Shown piece by piece: positions 46,502 to 57,247 of a DNA stretch of 64,000 bases. This stretch comes from Pezicula radicicola (lineage: Eukaryota > Ascomycota > Leotiomycetes > Helotiales > Dermateaceae), in NCBI GenBank assembly GCA_003008705.1, contig PDUO01000007.1, positions 650,123 through 714,122 of the forward strand. The letters are read 5' to 3'. A program made the position numbers and the translations under genes. Position 1 is the stretch's first letter. Every line of letters begins with the position of its first letter. Under the pieces are notes generated by a model. The model was given only the letters and a program-made list of their open reading frames with translations, searched no databases and was not told the origin of the DNA.

Positions 46502-46860
46502 GAAACTCTCTTTCTACTCGTCCGAACAGAGAAGATCCAGCTGTGTGATCGTCGCCTTCAGAAAAGCTTGGTTTGTCTTGGCAAAAGCTTAGCATCAATT
46601 TTTGTACCCAATTCGTCAAAGCGTTGTCTCCCTCTTACTGGTAACTTTGCCTACAGTTGGACTTCTAAGTGGAGTATGTGTGCGCATTTACTGTTGATGA
46701 ATACCCCGAAACTCTCAAATCTACTCGTCTGAACTTGTAGATCATGCGTTTGATAGTCGCCCCTCAAGGCTTGTTTTATCTTGGCCAAAGCTTAGCAATG
46801 AGTCCCTGTTCGTTCTAACAATACTTTCGTGTGGTCTTTCCTTCTCTGCGCTGGACTTCT
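46502..46860. repeat. Diverged direct repeat of about 160 bp upstream of the repeat-protein gene
   Basis: Copy A (about 46502-46670) and copy B (about 46708-46860) share blocks in the same order: GAAACTCTC, CTACTCGTC, GATAGTCGCC/GATCGTCGCC, GCTTAGCA and TGGACTTCT. Copy B ends just before a TATA box, so the duplication lies in the promoter. Confidence 0.6.
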
Positions 46861-46867
46861 CTGTAAG

Positions 46868-46874
46868 TATATAA
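46868..46874 (+). promoter_or_regulatory. Candidate TATA box of the repeat-protein gene
   Basis: TATATAA lies 201 bp before the ATG, right after the second promoter repeat copy. Confidence 0.4.
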
Positions 46875-47074
46875 ACTTCTAAGTTCTGGTCTTGGCACTC
46901 CTTCTCTTTCATCTTCAGCCCAGCAGCTTCATCAGTAATTTCCTCAGATACTTCTTACATTCTACATCAACTTGCAACAGGTTTTGCACTTCTGCTCTTC
47001 AATATATTTACATATTTCCTCAGAACTCATCAACTAAACAACCTCAACCTACCTTCTACAATACATCTTTTACA

Positions 47075-47973
47075 ATGCGTGCCTCAACCGCCTCAATCAT
47101 TCTGGCCTTCTGCGCCATGCTCGCCGCACAAGCTGCGCCAGCTCCTCTCTCCGCTACTGACAGCTTGGCTGTTCGAGACCTCGCAGGCTTGGGTGCCGTA
47201 GAGGCCAGAAGCATTGATATCGCTACTCGCGAGTAAGTTCAGAAACCACCTTTTTGTATATCACCAATGAGAAGTAGCTAACATACACGAACAGCGAAGA
47301 AGATCTTGAAACGAGAGAGGCCAAGAAAGGCAAGAAGAAGGGAGCAAAGCCCGCTCGAGAGTAAGTTTAGAAACCGATCTTGTATATAATCAAAGAGAAG
47401 TGACTAATGTAAATGAATAGGATAGAAGATCTCGGAGCGAGAGAAGCTAAGAAGGGTAAGAAGAAAGGTGCAAAGGCTGCTCGAGCGTAAGTTCACATAC
47501 ATCTTTTTTCCTTTTATGAATGGGAAGGAGCTAACATAATCAATAGTGAAGACCTCGAAGTAAGAGAAGCCAAGAAGGGCAAGAAGAAGGGTGCCAAAGC
47601 CACTCGCGACGAAGATATCGAGGAGCGGGATGAAGATATCGAAGAACGAGACCCCAAGAAGAAAGATAAGAAGAAGGGAGCAAAGGCTGCTCGCGACGAA
47701 AATCTCGAGGAACGCGAGGCAAAGAAGGGAAAAAAGAAGGGGGCTAAGGCTACTCGTGATGAAGATTTTGAGGAGTCAGGCGAAGAAATTGAAGAGCGAG
47801 ATGCCAAGAAAAAGGATAAGAAGAAGGGCGCCAAGGCCGCTCGCGACGAGGAGCTTGAGGAACGTGAGGCAAAGAAGGGGAAGAAGAAGGGGGCTAAGGC
47901 TGCTCGTGAGGAATACCTTGAGGAGAGAGATGCCAAGAAGAAGGATAAGAAGAAGGGCGCCAAGGCTGCTTAA
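47075..47973 (+). CDS. Secreted charged-repeat protein with one exon per repeat
   Basis: Four exons, 47075-47232, 47295-47360, 47421-47486 and 47547-47973, give 238 residues. Residues 1-20 are a signal peptide (ending AAQAAPAP); a short pro-region follows. Then come eight repeats of about 20-29 residues, each an acidic half (EDLEERE type) followed by a basic half (AKKGKKKGAKAAR or KKKDKKKGAKAAR). Exons 2 and 3 are each exactly 66 nt, one 22-residue unit, and all three introns sit in phase 2 in the codon after the Ala-Arg end of a unit. Repeats 3-8 are fused in exon 4. Introns 1 and 2 resemble each other, so unit plus intron duplicated together. The protein is a secreted polyampholyte, probably disordered. 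I recognise no family. Possible roles (cell-wall or nucleic-acid binding, a peptide precursor) are speculation: the repeats lack the Lys-Arg Kex2 sites usual in repeated peptide precursors. Confidence 0.8.
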
Positions 47974-49268
47974 GCTTCCTTTTTCGATGATGGATAGATT
48001 CTAGGGTGTTGTTGTTTGCTGATGTGCTTTTTGTATTTATTGTTTTGTCGTTTTTGCTTTTCGGCTGCGCTCGAAAGACTACTTGCCTACCTTACTGAAT
48101 ATCAATGTTGTTTTTAATCAGTTCAAATTGTCTCATACAACTCGTTATAATATTTCGTTTGGTTGTTCAGATAGGTCAATTCAGCGTAGAACTACTCATA
48201 CTATGGAAGGTTATTGGGCCCTAATCTATGAGAGAGACTAACGTAGTCTCTACGTAAAAGATGTAGAGCACAATAGTTACATAGGGTAGTAAGTCAATTG
48301 ATTTGAGTAACTCAGTTATTGGGGTGACTTGCTTTTTTATTTGTCATCTACGATAATCTATAGTGCTATTTAAACAAGTTCTCTACCAAAGAACTTCGGT
48401 GACTTAGAGTCCTTCAAGAACCTTTGCTTGTTAACTTCTATAAATAACGTGGCCCAAAAGGGCCTAATAACCTCCTATATCATACAGCTATAAACCGAGA
48501 GAACGAGCAGTCAATTGGCTTGGATATGCACATGCTTGCTACACATCTTATTGAAAGATCTACAGTCTATTCTTTCCACGTTCTGCAAGACTCCAAATCG
48601 CCCGAAATCTAAAAATATATGCTTTGCGGACGCGTGGATTATGAAGATCATTTTTACAACGTTTCGGTAGCTCGCTTAATCTCGAGCGCCTTTTTATCTT
48701 ATAACACATCTTAATTATAACACTTTGTTCAAATATGTAGGCTCATTAATGTTGAAAAGAAATAAAAGAGTGTTTTTTGGGACATTTTAGTATCCATACT
48801 GGACGTCTAATTATGCGCCGGAAGGAAATTTGTGTGTTTGTGTGTAAGCATATCTAACCTAATGCTAACTGTTCGTAGCTTCAACCCCTCTTAACGAAGT
48901 ACCATTAGATATCCAAGGAATTCTTGAAAGCATCGTTTGGAATACTAGTTCTAATCAATGCATCTTCAAGCTAATGCTAGACTCTATATTCTTTCAAGTA
49001 TAAGCAATATTTGTAAAACAACTTTCAGCAAGGATCAAACGGTCTCATATCTAGTTCTGTGCGTCTTTGAAAGGGGGTTTCTATTTGATGAATAGCCATG
49101 TCAACAAAGTAATAAAAACAGAAAACTTTTGTAGTGAAAAATATTGTCAAAATATATACGGATTCGAAAAGAAAGAACAGGGGTTCTTGGGAGCTACCAT
49201 TTGCGAGCCATACCCTGTACAAGCACGTGTAGCATTTTCAAAATAGCCACCAACCCCCTCACAACCTC
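47974..49268. other. Convergent intergenic region, 1.3 kb
   Basis: AT-rich spacer between two converging 3' ends. A short palindrome AGAGACT-AGTCTCT is near 48234-48253. No gene is seen. Confidence 0.5.
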
Positions 49269-50630
49269 TCACTTTAGTCTGTACATCAAAGTCCCAAACC
49301 CCAACTGATCGTAACCTCCGCTATTTTCTCCATAGTTCCCCTGACCACCCTCAACCCCTCCAGTACCGTTATTCACATACGCAACGTAAGCATCCGTCCA
49401 CGTAGTATTCAACCCCTTCAAATCACCATAATGGCCTCTGATCAACTCCCCATAAGGTCTGACATTACCCCTACTACTATTGGAAATAATAGTCATAGGG
49501 AAGGTGAAAGCAGAATTGTAGAATTCGGCTGTCGTGAAATAGGTGAATGGGACGTCATACCCGACGTTGTATTTGGAAGTATATTCGCTCCCGGCTAGGA
49601 TCAAATTATCAGCGAACCCAAACACGTCGATTCCTTGGTTCCAAGCCGTCTGAGCAATAACGCCAAGGAGAGAGAAATCGAGTGTAGAGTGTCCTTGGTC
49701 GCGTGAAGATTCTTGTCCCTGACCCATCAATTGGCCGTCAACTGTATACGTTGTCCAGATTGTACGATTCCAGCGACCTGTTCCGGCACCACTGAAGTAA
49801 TATGTGAGTGCTTCGTTCGCCATGGTTACGTTGTCCGTCAATATACCAATTGATAGGATGTCAGCAATATTGCATAAGTCCCAATTTGCCCAGTAATGAC
49901 TATCACCGGCGTCATTATGCCGAATGAGAAAATCAGAGCTGATCGGATAGAAGATACTTGTAAGGAGGGTGCCAAATCGGGTTTGGTTTGCAGCTGGCCA
50001 GCCGTCGTATGTACGCATGATCTCTCCCGCTTGAGCAAACTCATAGCCGTATAAACCAGCTGCTAGTTGTGCATCTGCTGTTCCTCCCAGCAATTCCATT
50101 GTCGAAGACCAAGCATCCAGGATATTAATCGCGGTCACAGCATGTGTCTCGTTGGAAGTGATCTTCCACATCAATGCGTTTTGGTAGGCTGCTGCTATAT
50201 CTCTGTATAACGATGGGTAGTTCTCACTGTGCACGCCGTCACTGCCTCTGTAAACTTCAACTTGAGGACTTGGTGTCCAGCTGGCTTGTGCGTGACTGTT
50301 GCTTGCAAGTAGGCTGAAGGCCTCAGTCCAAGGAGATAGACCTGCATTGACTTTTGAACGCACACGTGTGAAATCGTCCTCTGTATGTAGCATTCCAGGA
50401 TGGGTGAAAGTTTTTGAATTACCGAAGATGAGATTTGCTGCCAAGAGAGACGCAACGGAGTCGGTTTCATTGGTTGAGTAGGGTTCCATAGCGAATGCGT
50501 TGTCCCAGTCTCCGCTTGTATCGTTTGGTCGTGTGCAAATAGCGTTGGGAATCTGTGAGCAATCTGTGCTGTCAGTTGCAAAACTGACAGCAAACAGTCT
50601 TAATGCTGCGAGCAGTATAAGAGTCTTCAT
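49269..50630 (-). CDS. Secreted alginate-lyase-family enzyme
   Basis: Single-exon protein of 453 residues with a signal peptide (1-18, ending SFA). The fold is alpha-helical, and motifs include TFTHPGMLHTEDDFTRVRSK near residue 75, WANWDLCNIADIL, and GQGQESSRDQGHSTLDFSLL near 290-310. The last fits the Gln-Glu-Ser-x-Arg-Asp-x-x-His block of alginate_lyase (PF05426)-type proteins. Family members cleave uronic-acid polysaccharides by beta-elimination; in a terrestrial fungus the substrate is more likely a plant, bacterial or fungal polyuronide than alginate. Many N-glycosylation sequons fit secretion. A 35-bp tandem repeat lies in the promoter. I am confident of the fold family and not of the substrate. 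Confidence 0.82.
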   Translation of the reverse strand: MKTLILLAALRLFAVSFATDSTDCSQIPNAICTRPNDTSGDWDNAFAMEPYSTNETDSVASLLAANLIFGNSKTFTHPGMLHTEDDFTRVRSKVNAGLSPWTEAFSLLASNSHAQASWTPSPQVEVYRGSDGVHSENYPSLYRDIAAAYQNALMWKITSNETHAVTAINILDAWSSTMELLGGTADAQLAAGLYGYEFAQAGEIMRTYDGWPAANQTRFGTLLTSIFYPISSDFLIRHNDAGDSHYWANWDLCNIADILSIGILTDNVTMANEALTYYFSGAGTGRWNRTIWTTYTVDGQLMGQGQESSRDQGHSTLDFSLLGVIAQTAWNQGIDVFGFADNLILAGSEYTSKYNVGYDVPFTYFTTAEFYNSAFTFPMTIISNSSRGNVRPYGELIRGHYGDLKGLNTTWTDAYVAYVNNGTGGVEGGQGNYGENSGGYDQLGFGTLMYRLK

Positions 50631-50694
50631 CCTGAAAATTCAATTCTATGGCCTTTGGGGAAAGACGTAGCGTAAGGAGGAAGCCTGTGGAGGA

Positions 50695-50701
50695 TATATA
50701 T
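50695..50701 (-). promoter_or_regulatory. Candidate TATA box of the lyase gene
   Basis: TATATAT, 65 bp upstream of the start codon and directly before the 35-bp tandem repeat. Confidence 0.35.
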
Positions 50702-50720
50702 GGAGTCAAAAATGAATATC

Positions 50721-50790
50721 TCGGAGTATAGCTCGGAAACGAAGGAGTGAAGCTTTCGGAGTATAGCTCGGGAACAAAAGAGTGAAGTTC
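50721..50790. repeat. 35-bp tandem repeat, two copies, in the lyase promoter
   Basis: Copies 50721-50755 and 50756-50790 share TCGGAGTATAGCTCGG and GAGTGAAG, with a few mismatches. Placement just upstream of the TATA box suggests an expanded regulatory site. Confidence 0.75.
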
Positions 50791-52563
50791 TCGAAGCTAG
50801 GCCGACGATTACAAAATAATGAGGTTTAGGTCTCGTGAGGAACTGCATTGTAATATACTTCCTAACTCGTATGTCATTCGCAATCGGAAGATTCTCCTTA
50901 TAATCAAACTAAAACCACCTTCGCTAATAAGCGGTTACAGCAGGGTTTATAGTAGCGCCAAGAGAAGACGTTATTCTGACTTCCTGTTGGGCATATTTCG
51001 TGCGGGCCTCCGCTTCCAAGGGTGGCACGATCCATATGATTGGATTTTAGGATTCTGGTAAATGGGTTTGTTTCATACATCATGGCAAACATAGGATAAG
51101 TTGGCGATCAGTCTTTTTCTAACGAGGATTGCCGAGTACAACACTCATTAATCGACGGCTGGGGCCGACAATTCCTCCGTATTTCCGCAGAAAACGGGGA
51201 TTGTAGAACACAAGCTACTCTCAGCATAGAGCCTAAATTATTGCTGATCTGTTCATCCGCGACCTTTTCCGTCTAGATCACGAGCTGTACTTTGGTTGCT
51301 AATCCAGGAAAACTCATGATTAATCGTTTCATGTCGCTTGTAGATAGGGGTAGCGAGCAGTAAGGAGTCTACATAGGTAAAATAAGGCGCCCCTGTTTAT
51401 GAAATCATGATACTCGTGGTTGGGTTGCAATAAGTCGTGCTTGAATTTTAATTAACTACCTATAAACACTTCCAAACTGAACAGGATAATTATCCTCCTC
51501 CCTTTCCCCCGAACCTAGAGGGTTTGAAGACAAGATAATTCATCCTCTGCATCAATCTTCGCATAATCTTCTCCCTTCCTGGACTTGATTTGGTCACATG
51601 CAGCAGCAAAAGCCGCATAATCTACCATGTTTTGCGCCCACTCGCCTTTTTCGCTTTCGCAAAGTCTAACAGATGTTCACCTAAACCACTGCCAAGCCTA
51701 CTAATTGCCTGGACAAATGGCACGGTCATACATGTGCTCATGTATTCGACTTCCACGCCGCATTTTTTTCATGCCAGTAAGTTTCAAAATGTATGTGTTT
51801 CCAACCACCAATGGCGCAGAAGAACTGCACAATAACACCGAAGGAAGAGATATTGAGCTCGTGGGCATACATGAGTTTTGGATACAACCTTCCGACCATC
51901 AAAGTCTCTCCATGTTAAGTCAGAATCTTTACGATGTGTAAATCAATTCCTAGGCTCTCTAGGTTAAGAACTCTTATCTTGTATTCCTTCGGCGAAGTCA
52001 GTTTCCAATCTAGATGGCCCAAGCCGGAGTTTGATGATGTAATAAATGCCATCACTGCCACAAGTTCCAGATTTCTCTATGTTTTCCCCATCCTAATTTC
52101 TTTAGTTATTGAGGGCCTCGATTCATGTGATCCTGGACTGAGAATTAGCATATTAATTTTGCTTGTCATCAATCCTTAATAGAACCCTAAAACTGCCAAA
52201 TCAAAGTATTAGCAACAACATTCGAATATGAAACATGACTACCTTAAATTACGACCCTAAGGTAATAGAAAGGACACCATCTTAAATTATCCTACCGGTT
52301 TTAGTAGGAGGAAAGCTAACTTGCTACTACCATGTTAAGTGAGAGAAATTAGTGTGAATTGGTGGATGAACTGCGCAATAACTGTCACTAACTTTAGGCT
52401 TTACACTATCGTGGAAATAAGAACTGTCTTTCTCGCACAGTGGATCCGTCTCCCTATTATTATCTCGCACAACTGGAGTTCCGAGCATAACGCCATTCTT
52501 GTAATATCACCACACGACGCTGCCACTCGAAAAACACCTTATCACATAACAGTTTCAGCAACA
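50791..52563. other. Intergenic region, 1.8 kb
   Basis: Upstream flanks of the divergent lyase and F-box/LRR-like genes. The frame of the latter stays open upstream to 52339 but from a GTG, so this part is treated as leader. No other gene is seen. Confidence 0.45.
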
Positions 52564-53937
52564 ATGCCACCATCGCTCACGTATCCAAACGACTCTCTTA
52601 GTATACTCTGCTATGATGTACTCCTGAAGATTTTCCGCATAGTTATGGAAGAGCCAAAAACTGGGGTCAAAGATCTGCTCAATCTTATGCAATGCACCGA
52701 CCGTCTCGACAAGCGACGATTCGTTATAATTGGGGAGAAAGTTCTAGAGCATATTTACAGAAGCGTCACTCTTGGACCAACGACAATTAACCTATTTAAA
52801 AAGGTTATTTCGTGCCGAACAGACTTTGGCGCATTGGTGAAGCGACTTGAGCTCAATGATTTTGACACAAAACACCCGAAGAACCAACTGCCTATAGTGG
52901 AGGTAGAACCGCTGTGTAACCACCTTAAGACTGACAGGCGTGGTTGGGAAGGTACGGCAATTGAGTTGATTTCTGCATTACCAAATGTGGAAAGCCTGGC
53001 TGTTGGCTTGTGTAATGGCTGGTGTGCCATGCAAGATGTTCACCTCCGCAACGTACTCCGTGCAGCTGTCCGCAACAAAAATATAAAACAACTTACCTTT
53101 CGGTCTAATTGGGGTGCTAGAACTGTGGACGACCTGTATTTGGTAAATTTTCTTGGAGGCTCGATAGGACTCCAATCATTTTCGGCAAACGACTTAAGAA
53201 TTGGTGGACGTTACAGGCGCAAAGCGGGCTGTTTACCGGCCTTGACCACTCTTCGACTTACTGAAAGCAACTTGGATAATGCCACATTAAAAGAATTTAT
53301 TGGCAGTTGTCCTAACCTACGACATTTCGAGTACTCACATAAACCTGAGTGGCTTGATAGAGTTGGCACGCTGAATAATCTGTTTATAGCAGAAGACTTC
53401 ATGGACTGCATCTCACAGGCGAAAGAATCGCTAAACAGCCTTACCTTGCACGTGGAACCGGTAAATCCTTATTTTTATCAAGGGCCGGTAAAGGAAAATG
53501 AATTGCAAAGAAATGTTAAGGGGCCATGGAACGTCTTCGAAAAGTTAGAATCGATGTCAATATCGACCAACATTTTAGCTCTCGACGCACAAAATATCTA
53601 TACAGCTTCGTTGCTTCCTAAGTCTTTACGGAAATTGGAGTTAATCCACTGCAAAGAAATGCATCTAGGGACCCATTTATATCCTCTACTACGGAGCAAA
53701 CAACAGACCGATGGACTTCCTTCTTTGAAGGAATTACACTTACGGTTCAGTTATCAAGCTCCTTGGCTTAGCAACTTTTATTCTGAACCTGCGACGTCCC
53801 AGGAATTAGAAGGAGATTCCGAATACGGAGAAGAGCATGGATGGGTTAACAACCGTGAGCGTGAAAAGATCCGGACGTTTTGCAAAGGAATAGGGATCAA
53901 GCTTGAGACTAGTAACCACAAAAGTCCAAAGAGTTAA
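52564..53937 (+). CDS. F-box/LRR-like protein, uncharacterised
   Basis: Single-exon protein of 457 residues from the ATG at 52564, where the sequence begins PPSLTYPNDSLSILCYDVLL. The N-terminal 60 residues (LCYDVLLKIFRIVMEEPKTGVKDLLNLM) have the pattern of a fungal F-box-like helix pair, though the Leu-Pro of a standard F-box is absent. The following region shows irregular leucine-rich spacing (LTTLRLTESNLDNATLKEFI, LRKLELIHCKEMHLGTHLYP) as in fungal F-box partner domains. Family knowledge would suggest substrate recognition for an SCF ubiquitin ligase; here this is only inferred. The acidic C-terminal end holds GDSEYGEEHG. Proteins of this kind are numerous and lineage-specific in ascomycetes. 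Confidence 0.7.
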   Translation: MPPSLTYPNDSLSILCYDVLLKIFRIVMEEPKTGVKDLLNLMQCTDRLDKRRFVIIGEKVLEHIYRSVTLGPTTINLFKKVISCRTDFGALVKRLELNDFDTKHPKNQLPIVEVEPLCNHLKTDRRGWEGTAIELISALPNVESLAVGLCNGWCAMQDVHLRNVLRAAVRNKNIKQLTFRSNWGARTVDDLYLVNFLGGSIGLQSFSANDLRIGGRYRRKAGCLPALTTLRLTESNLDNATLKEFIGSCPNLRHFEYSHKPEWLDRVGTLNNLFIAEDFMDCISQAKESLNSLTLHVEPVNPYFYQGPVKENELQRNVKGPWNVFEKLESMSISTNILALDAQNIYTASLLPKSLRKLELIHCKEMHLGTHLYPLLRSKQQTDGLPSLKELHLRFSYQAPWLSNFYSEPATSQELEGDSEYGEEHGWVNNREREKIRTFCKGIGIKLETSNHKSPKS

Positions 53938-54743
53938 TTTGTATGGTAGGTTTTACACTGTATTGTAAAAGAGATTAACTTAGTGTTTAAGATATCCACC
54001 CGTTAATATCTTCCATTAAATTAGTTAGCAACCTCTCCCGAAATAGCCCCTTAATTCTTACCTTTTTCAATTAGTTACCAATAGTTCCAGTCACTTTGCG
54101 CTTTTCAGCCAATGCCTTTATGTTGCTTGGTAAAGGTCGAGGTCAGGGCGAGGGCGAGTTGCGAACACCCTCGCTTAGCATCTAATCTCTCACAACTTTC
54201 ATGGTTTTCAATGTCCCTTGTTCCTCGATCCTTCTGACTATGCTTGAACCTATCAACTGTGATTCTTTCTTCATCACTGTCGCAATGTACCATTTAAGCA
54301 CTGAATTTCTTACCGTAAAATTGTTCCAATGGCATTTCAATTCCTCAAAGTTACCTCATTTGTACAGGTGCATTATCCTCGAATAGAAGTTTGGTCGGGT
54401 GGTGTTTTGTAACATTGAATGAATAGTTAAACCTAGCGTTTGCTGGGAGGTGTCGGTGTCATTGACTCATTCACCGAGCCTCGCTAAATTTTATTTTCGG
54501 AAGCTACCACCACTACTTTGCACCTACTTTCTACAATTACATCGCTGGTCTAATAACCTCAATTCACTCTCACGAAGAGCCGTTTGTCTCACCTTTGGTT
54601 GCTTCCTTTTCTTTTGATCAGTCAAGTTGTTGGCTCTCGGAACGCCTTCAGATTTAATCTTTTAGGAAATTGATGCTTACCTACCGGGCCTATTCTCCAT
54701 ATAAGGAAAATCAAATTAAGCTCACGATTACGCAGCAGCGACA
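53938..54743. other. Intergenic region, 0.8 kb
   Basis: 3' flank of the F-box/LRR-like gene and promoter of the sirtuin gene; nothing specific is recognised. Confidence 0.5.
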
Positions 54744-55840
54744 ATGTCCAATATATCGCGATTCGGCACTCCAACACCGACTTGGGGAACCGAAAAAGAC
54801 ATCAACGACTTCCAAAAGTCTCTCTGGAAGTCCAAACGCATCTTAACACTCTGCGGGGCAGGTCTTTCTGCCTCGTCCGGTCTAGCAACCTTTCGCGGCA
54901 AAGGGGGGCTATGGAAAAATCACAAGCCTGAGACTCTGACCACAAGGCAAGCTTTTGAAGCAAACCCAGGACTTGTATGGCAATTTTACGCATGGAGACG
55001 AGCTGCTGCTTTGAAGGCTAAACCAAATGAGGGACATATTGCTCTTGCGAAGCTGGCGAAGAAGAGACGGGATTTTGTTTGTTTGACGCAGAATGTAGAT
55101 GGTGAATTTATCTTTTCGGCTTCGAGAAGCGGGATAATGAATTTCGCTGATGATAATGAACAGGACTCTCGCCAAGAGCGAATCACCCAATGGATCGTCT
55201 GCACCAATTGCACGGCACGCTGATGGATATCAAATGCTTTAATCTCGAGTGCGACTATATCGAAAAAGACAATATTAAAGAGACTCTATGTCCTGCTCTT
55301 GCCGTAGAATCGAAGGAAGTTGAGAAAGAGATGTCTTCTATTATTAAACAAGAGAAGGAAGAGGAACTCGAGGAGAAAGAGAAGACGCCCTGGGAAGAGG
55401 GGAAAGAGCGCCAACAGGCTCTTGTTGACATCCTCGCTACCCTCTACCCACCCGAGGTCCCTTCAAACCCTAGCACAGACTCCGACTACATCGACCCAAA
55501 AGACCTTCCTCACTGCCCGAAATGCAATTCACTTCTTCGACCAGGCATCGTATGGTTTGGGGAAAGCCTCGATGAAAATCTAATCAGCCACATTGACGAT
55601 TGGCTCTATGAAGACAAGAAGGTTTATATTATGCTAGTCATTGGTACGACAGCTAAAGTGTATCCAGCGGCTGGATTCGTGGAGGCAGCTAAGTCAAAAG
55701 GGGCGAGAGTTGCTGTTATCAACATGGAGGCTAGAGATCTTGGAGGAGTTGACATTATTAGAAATGGGAAAGATTGGATGTTTGAAGGAGATGCTGCTGA
55801 GATTATACCAGTTTTGTTCCAGGGTGTTCTAGAGAATTGA
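54744..55840 (+). CDS. Class III (SIRT5-like) sirtuin NAD-dependent deacylase
   Basis: Two exons, 54744-55101 and 55164-55840, give 344 residues; the 62-nt intron joins as QNVDGLSPRANHP. NAD-binding GAGLSASSGLATFRG is at 38-52, QNVD at 116-119, the catalytic His at 136 (LHQLHGTL) and VIGTTAKVYPAAGF later. The Tyr82-x-x-Arg85 pair in QFYAWRR matches the acyl-specificity pair of human SIRT5 (Tyr102/Arg105), which prefers succinyl, malonyl and glutaryl lysine. Zinc ligands are probably CFNLEC and HCPKC; the first pair is spaced by four residues, and the second is C-x-x-C. Between them lies an insert of about 85 residues rich in Glu and Lys, longer than in bacterial or animal class III enzymes. 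The N-terminus lacks a strong mitochondrial presequence, so location is open. Confidence 0.9.
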
Positions 55841-57106
55841 CAGAAACACGACGGGGGGGAGGTGGAAGGGGGGGAAATGAGCACTATTATGCCAATGGGA
55901 TGGCTTAAAATACTAATTTTATCACCACCTCAGGTAGTATCAAAATTCAATACGACCTAGGAGGCAAGAGGAACATAGATATTATTTTGCACTTTTAAAG
56001 TAGCTAGCTAAACAGTTTGGAAGCGACAACAACAGTATTTGAATTAAAGCTGAAGAAAATGGAGGTGTGAAAGTATTATGGCAACGATAACCATATTTCA
56101 CCTGTGTACTGGATGGATAAGCTTTATTCAAGACTTCGCAAGAAATCGGTGATGCTGCTACCTAACACCTGCTGACTTGGTTACCGAACGTCGGCCGAAT
56201 TCAACGTCGCCTTTTCTTAAGAAAGAAAGGGTATGGAGGTCAATGCTTCACAGTGGTAGTCGAGCCTTCGTAACTCTAGCCTATCACTCAGATTCTCGAC
56301 CAACAGATTGGATGCTCGCTTCACCCTTGGATATGACAATGCATTTACTAGCGGTGTAAGAGCAAAGTATACATCTTTACGAAATTCGAATATTTTTAGT
56401 TCTTTCTTTCCCAATATGCAGGTTTTGCCTCTGATATAGTTCTTATTATGGCCTAATGTCTCTTTGCTTGCTATAGTCCCCTCAGATTCCCTTTGAAATT
56501 AAGCATAGCTCCCTTATATTTTCTCTTGACCTTTGGCAGATTCCACTATGGCACCAAAGAGGACGTGAAAGATATGCAGAAGAAATGACTCGTGGAGAAC
56601 ATACAGTATGAAGCTGCACGGAAGTACTTACTCATATGCATGTTTCGTTTACCGGCTTCAGTAGACCTCGTCATTCGAAGCAGGTCCTTCTTACGCGGCT
56701 AGGAGTCCCCCTTGCTCTTAGAACGCGGCATATGGATTATTAGAGCAAAAGAAAGTAGGCTGGTTGCAGTAGTGCTGTCTTGTCAACCTTATTTTACTCA
56801 CCGTAGACAAGATCTTTAACCTTGAAGGCGCGGCCCGCAATCGATCTGTCGGATGCGATTCGGAAAAAGGGGCTTTTATGCTAGCATTATGATTTATGCA
56901 CAGCATATTGCCCGGGTGTACAAGCAAACACATCCGTTCCATACCCGTATTCGTATTATCATAGGCGAACCCCTTTTAATGAGGGCCCTAGGAAAGCTTG
57001 GCTACGATTAACCGACCTCGTTGATCTCTTTCGTAACCTCAAACGTACTACTGCACCACTGGCATATGCGCTTTTGTCATCCAACAATTACATATTGCTA
57101 GTAGGC
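55841..57106. other. Intergenic region, 1.3 kb
   Basis: No gene is supported. Poly-G runs follow the sirtuin stop (55852-55875). A short inverted-repeat element begins at 57107. Confidence 0.5.
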
Positions 57107-57247
57107 TACCGTCAAAACTTGGATATAGCAATATGTGCTTGCCGGGGTTTTTGTGGGGGGCAAGGATAAATTTGTATGAAAAATAGACTCCAGTGGAGGC
57201 GCTTAATCCCAGCAAGTGAATATTCCTATATCCAAGTTTTGACGGTA
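57107..57247. mobile_element. MITE-like element with 35-bp terminal inverted repeats and TA ends
   Basis: The left end TA-CCGTCAAAACTTGGATATAG and its reverse complement at the right end (57211-57247) form nearly perfect terminal inverted repeats of about 35 bp around a 65-70 bp centre. Both ends are bounded by TA, as in TA target duplications of Tc1/mariner and pogo elements. At about 140 bp it is non-coding and non-autonomous. It lies about 160 bp upstream of the P450 start codon. Confidence 0.7.

Noticed and set aside
47075..47973. Ribosomally made cyclic peptide (dikaritin-type) precursor cluster
   Set aside because: Signal peptide and repeats fit, but repeats lack Lys-Arg Kex2 sites and no DUF3328 (UstY-like) or tailoring gene lies nearby; the P450 is 10 kb away with unrelated genes between.
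52339..52563. N-terminal extension of the F-box/LRR-like protein
   Set aside because: The extension begins at GTG and shows no conserved feature; the ATG at 52564 directly precedes the helix pattern.
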